Below, one piece after another: positions 61,129-64,000 of a stretch of DNA of 64,000 nt; within the stretch, counting starts at the first letter, position 1; the number at the start of each line of letters is the position of its first letter. Below the pieces are notes generated by a model. That model did not search any database, was not told the DNA's origin, and saw only the letters and a program-made list of their open reading frames with translations. This DNA comes from Amycolatopsis sp. cg9. Its GTDB lineage: Bacteria > Actinomycetota > Actinomycetes > Mycobacteriales > Pseudonocardiaceae. Location of the stretch: NCBI RefSeq assembly GCF_041346945.1, contig NZ_CP166850.1:6308501-6372500 (forward strand). The letters run 5' to 3'. A program made the translations under genes and the position numbers.

Positions 61129-62346
61129 ATGACCGAGGCAACGACAGAGGAACAGCCCTTCCGCCGGTTGCGGTACTTCCACGGCCAGCTGCTCACCGCG
61201 CGAGACTTCCAGCGGGAGCAGGAGTACTTCCGCGAGAAGCTGAAGCTGCGCATGCGCTGCCTGCTCGGCTACGGCGTGGTGTGCGGGCTGTTCGTGGAGC
61301 CCGCTCCGCCGTCGGACGACAAGGCGGCTTCCGGCGAAGAACGGCACGAGCACCAGGCGAAGGCGCACATCACCAGCGGGCTCGGCGTCGACTGCGACGG
61401 CAACGAGGTGCTCGTGCCCGGCAGCTGCGCGATCGACCTGTGGGACGCGCTGCCCGAGGACGAGCGCACCGGGACGACGGTGTGGGTCGGCGTCGAGTAC
61501 ACCGAACGCGCGGTCGAGCCGACCCGGACGGTGTTCAACTCCGCCTGCGCGGACACCTCGGACTGCGACTTCGGCTACACCGAGGAGAGCTACTGCGTCC
61601 GCGTCACCACCAAGACACCGCCCAAGGACGAGCGCTGCGAGACCTGCTGCACCCGGTGCGAGCACAAAGTCCTGTGGCTGGCCCGGATCGACGACGTCGA
61701 CTTCGCGAAGCCGCTCCGCGAGGAGCAGATCCACCTCGACGTCCGCCGATTCTTCGGCCGCCGCGTGCCGACGGTGATCACCGGCGTCAACTGGAAGCAC
61801 GGCCACACCTACACGGTGAACGAGGCCAAGGAACTGCTCGGCACCCAGAAGAACTCGGGCGGCCTGGTCGTCGAGTTCTCCGACGGCGTCCGCGTCGACA
61901 GCCTGCGCCGCGGCGTGGTGGAGATCCAGGTGATCGAAGGCGGCGCCGGCCGCAACGCCGACACCTGGTACATGGGCGGCACGTTCGAGGAACCCACCCC
62001 CAAGGACGGCGAGTTCACCGACCACTTCCGCTACCGGCAGACCACCCGCGAGACCCTGCAGGACGGCGACCGCGTGCTGATCACCGTCCGCGCCGCGTTC
62101 ATCCTCGACCACTGCTGCCGTCCCGTCGACGGCACCAACGTCGGCGGCCGGGTCCCCTTCACCGGCCGGGCGAAGGCGGAAGCCGACGCCGAAACCGAGA
62201 CCGATCACGGCCACGACCCCAAGCCCGAGCCGGACCCGACCGGCTGCCTCGTGCCGCCGACGGGCATCGGGCCGTGGACGTCCGGCACCGGCGCGGGCGG
62301 CGACGTCTTCGAGAGCTGGTTCTTCATCACCGAGGAGCGTTCATGA
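61129..62346 (+). CDS. Injection-system hypothetical protein (GQLLT paralog 1)
   Basis: A 405-aa protein of no named family. The N-terminus RLRYFHGQLLTARDFQREQE and LLGYGVVCGLFVEP recurs in the next gene. A central part is cysteine-rich (DTSDCDFGYTEESYCV, CETCCTRCEHKVLWLARIDD), and a strand-rich C-terminus includes RVLITVRAAFILDHCCRPVD. It overlaps the next gene by ATGA (62343-62346). Its place at the operon end suggests a baseplate-periphery or fibre protein. The role is unknown. Confidence 0.8.
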   Translation: MTEATTEEQPFRRLRYFHGQLLTARDFQREQEYFREKLKLRMRCLLGYGVVCGLFVEPAPPSDDKAASGEERHEHQAKAHITSGLGVDCDGNEVLVPGSCAIDLWDALPEDERTGTTVWVGVEYTERAVEPTRTVFNSACADTSDCDFGYTEESYCVRVTTKTPPKDERCETCCTRCEHKVLWLARIDDVDFAKPLREEQIHLDVRRFFGRRVPTVITGVNWKHGHTYTVNEAKELLGTQKNSGGLVVEFSDGVRVDSLRRGVVEIQVIEGGAGRNADTWYMGGTFEEPTPKDGEFTDHFRYRQTTRETLQDGDRVLITVRAAFILDHCCRPVDGTNVGGRVPFTGRAKAEADAETETDHGHDPKPEPDPTGCLVPPTGIGPWTSGTGAGGDVFESWFFITEERS

Positions 62347-64000
62347 GCAAGACCGATTGCGGGTGCGGGTGCGGCGGGGCGCCGGCCTTCCCCGCCGCGT
62401 TCGTGCGGCCGCGGTTCTTCGCGGGTCAACTGCTCACCGAGGACGACCTCACGCTGCTGACCGACTACGTGGCCGGGAAGGACCGGCTGCACAACCGGAT
62501 GCTGTCCGGCCCGGGCGTCGTGTGCGGGCTCGAGGTGTCCTGCGACTCGTGCGCGGGCGGGACGGTGCTCGTGCACCCCGGGCACGCCCTGGACTGCTGC
62601 GGCAACGACATCGTGCTGTCCTGCAAGGAGAAGGTCGACGTGCAGGCGCTCGTGCGCGAACTGCGGGTGTCCTCGCCGGGCGTCGAGTGCGGCGACCCGT
62701 GCGACGACGACCAGCGCCACTTCGGGCTCTTCGTGCGGTACGAGGAGAGCATGACGGGCCCGGTCGCGCCGTTCGCCACCGAGGAGCCGTGCCCGGCGCC
62801 GGGGTGCGTGCCCTCCCGCGTCGAGGAGGGCTTCCGGTTCGTCGTCAAGTGCGACCCGACCGACGACCACCGGTACAACCCCGCCACCAAGCTGCTGGCG
62901 CGGATCGGGGACAAGGACGCCTACGAGCACATCCGGCTGCTGAGCCGGCGGCTCGAGCACTACCTGGACCCGATGGCGGTCGCCGGCCGCTCGTCGACCC
63001 GGACGATCCGGTTCGAGGACGCCGACGCCGTCCGGTACCGGGACAGCCTCGGCCAGCTGAAGGCCGGCGCGGACGGCGACCCGCGGCCGCCCGAAGCCCG
63101 GCAGCAGACGGAGTACGTGCGGGCGCTGGCGAGCGCCATCGCCCGGTACGACACCTACGACGAGGCGGGGCAGCAGGAGCTGCGGGCGAAGTACGAAGAC
63201 CTCGGGACGATCGACACCGCGCGGCAGGTGCTCGGCGCGGCCTGCGACCGGCTGGCCAAGACCGAGCCCGAAGAGGTCTGGCCGGAGGCCGTGCACCGGC
63301 AGATCGCGCTGGCCGTCGTGGCGGAGGCGAAGAACCGGGTGGCCAAGCGCGATCCCGACGCCCCCATCGAGCTCCGCCTGCTGGCGCAGGGCACGCCGCT
63401 GGACAACGTCCTGGAGGCCGGGTTCCGGGCCGATCTCGTGCGGATCCGGGAATGGCTGCTCGGCCGGCTGGACCGGGCGGCCGGCGTCGGGGACTGCAAG
63501 CTGCACGACGACGTCCGCGAGGTCGCCGTCCCGCAGCCGCTGCCGATCCCGGAGCCGGACCCCGCGCAGCGGCTGACCATCGCCGACCTGGGCCTGCTCA
63601 CGGACGCGGCCGGGAAGCTGACGACGTACGTGCGCCGGTTCGTCACCGACGCGGCCTGCTCGACGCTGAACCCGCCGTGCACCGGCTGCGCGGACAACGA
63701 CGTGCTGCTCGCGCACCTGGAGCTGGACGGCTGCGACGTCGTGCGCGTCTGCTCGGCGACCCGGGAGCAGGTGCTGCCGGGCGGCTCGGCCTACGGCGAG
63801 TGGCTGCCGAAGCTGTACCAGCTGCGCCACTTCGCCGAGCAGGTGTGCTGTCAGCCGGTTCCGGTGCACCGGCCGCCCGGCGTGCCGGAGACCGGGCCGA
63901 TCCCGCGGCCGTACGTGCCGCGGCTGCTCGAACCGTGGCGGGCGCGGGGCCCGCTGGCGCGGATGTGGGAGCTCTTGGTGACCCCGGCGCCGGGGGAGAC
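62343..64000 (+). CDS. Injection-system hypothetical protein (GQLLT paralog 2), partial
   Basis: An open frame from the ATG at 62343 runs to the right edge without a stop (at least 552 residues). It begins MSKTDCGCGCGGAP, then VRPRFFAGQLLTEDDLTLLT, SGPGVVCGLEVSCDSCAGGT and HALDCCGNDIVLSCKEKVD. It is a paralog of the preceding protein in the N-terminal motif, but Cys-rich at the start. The middle is helical with charged stretches (YVRALASAIARYDTYDEAGQ), and a second Cys cluster reads CSTLNPPCTGCADNDVLL. The cysteines suggest metal binding or disulfides. The C-terminus is outside the window. Confidence 0.8.
   Translation, partial: MSKTDCGCGCGGAPAFPAAFVRPRFFAGQLLTEDDLTLLTDYVAGKDRLHNRMLSGPGVVCGLEVSCDSCAGGTVLVHPGHALDCCGNDIVLSCKEKVDVQALVRELRVSSPGVECGDPCDDDQRHFGLFVRYEESMTGPVAPFATEEPCPAPGCVPSRVEEGFRFVVKCDPTDDHRYNPATKLLARIGDKDAYEHIRLLSRRLEHYLDPMAVAGRSSTRTIRFEDADAVRYRDSLGQLKAGADGDPRPPEARQQTEYVRALASAIARYDTYDEAGQQELRAKYEDLGTIDTARQVLGAACDRLAKTEPEEVWPEAVHRQIALAVVAEAKNRVAKRDPDAPIELRLLAQGTPLDNVLEAGFRADLVRIREWLLGRLDRAAGVGDCKLHDDVREVAVPQPLPIPEPDPAQRLTIADLGLLTDAAGKLTTYVRRFVTDAACSTLNPPCTGCADNDVLLAHLELDGCDVVRVCSATREQVLPGGSAYGEWLPKLYQLRHFAEQVCCQPVPVHRPPGVPETGPIPRPYVPRLLEPWRARGPLARMWELLVTPAPGE

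Noticed and set aside
1..64000. tRNA or rRNA genes
   Set aside because: No cloverleaf with a 3' CCA region or conserved rRNA stretch was recognised by eye; a tRNAscan run would settle it.

Overview
The window is high-GC actinobacterial DNA. Gene content suggests Pseudonocardiales, most likely Amycolatopsis or a close relative; this is an inference from codon use, many GTG starts, ATGA-coupled operons, F420-type and FadE-type enzymes, SARP and STAND regulators and the style of the intergenic hairpins. No rRNA, tRNA or CRISPR array was seen.

Layout. 1-1630 (minus): a two-TM-region sensor kinase, coupled to a gene that runs off the left edge and starts with a proline-rich region of 90-bp repeats. 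1684-7579 (minus): an acyl-CoA catabolism block with three acyl-CoA dehydrogenases, an APH-like kinase, a MaoC hydratase and a FabG-type reductase, bounded by strong hairpins and an 18-bp perfect palindromic operator. 7859-8515: a frameshifted RTX-repeat gene remnant. 8718-15191: a 2157-aa secreted RHS/YD-repeat protein with an unrecognised Lys-rich, membrane-seeking C-terminal domain. 15304-20540: a divergent pair, an HTH plus tandem EAD2-like protein against a STAND ATPase-TPR-CHAT fusion whose CHAT catalytic His and Cys are both replaced. 20541-25994: a frameshifted XRE gene, a hypothetical protein, a divergent NAD-dependent DNA ligase, an F420-type oxidoreductase, a redoxin with an ECF sigma factor, and a broken metallo-beta-lactamase-fold gene. 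26281-32450: a three-TM protein followed by a 1892-aa NACHT-HEAT-nucleoside phosphorylase protein, ending next to an IS481-like transposase remnant. This pair is the best candidate for an undescribed immune or conflict system.

32845-44520: TetR with divergent SDR and operators; a CoA-transferase; a roadblock-protein cluster; an SGNH hydrolase; CsbD and a small membrane protein at a SigB-like promoter; a GH64 beta-1,3-glucanase; a frameshifted gene; a STAS/HATPase anti-sigma set with a 167-bp-period duplication; and a secreted lipase.

44737-64000: a SARP/BTAD regulator and a plus-strand operon of a contractile injection system. It encodes a DUF4255 cap protein, two sheath/tube pairs, a LysM baseplate adaptor, gpD hub, gpV spike, gp25, two gpJ-type baseplate proteins, a gpI-type tail protein and two paralogous proteins of unknown role. 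The last one runs off the right edge. No AAA+ ATPase or tape measure gene is inside the window.
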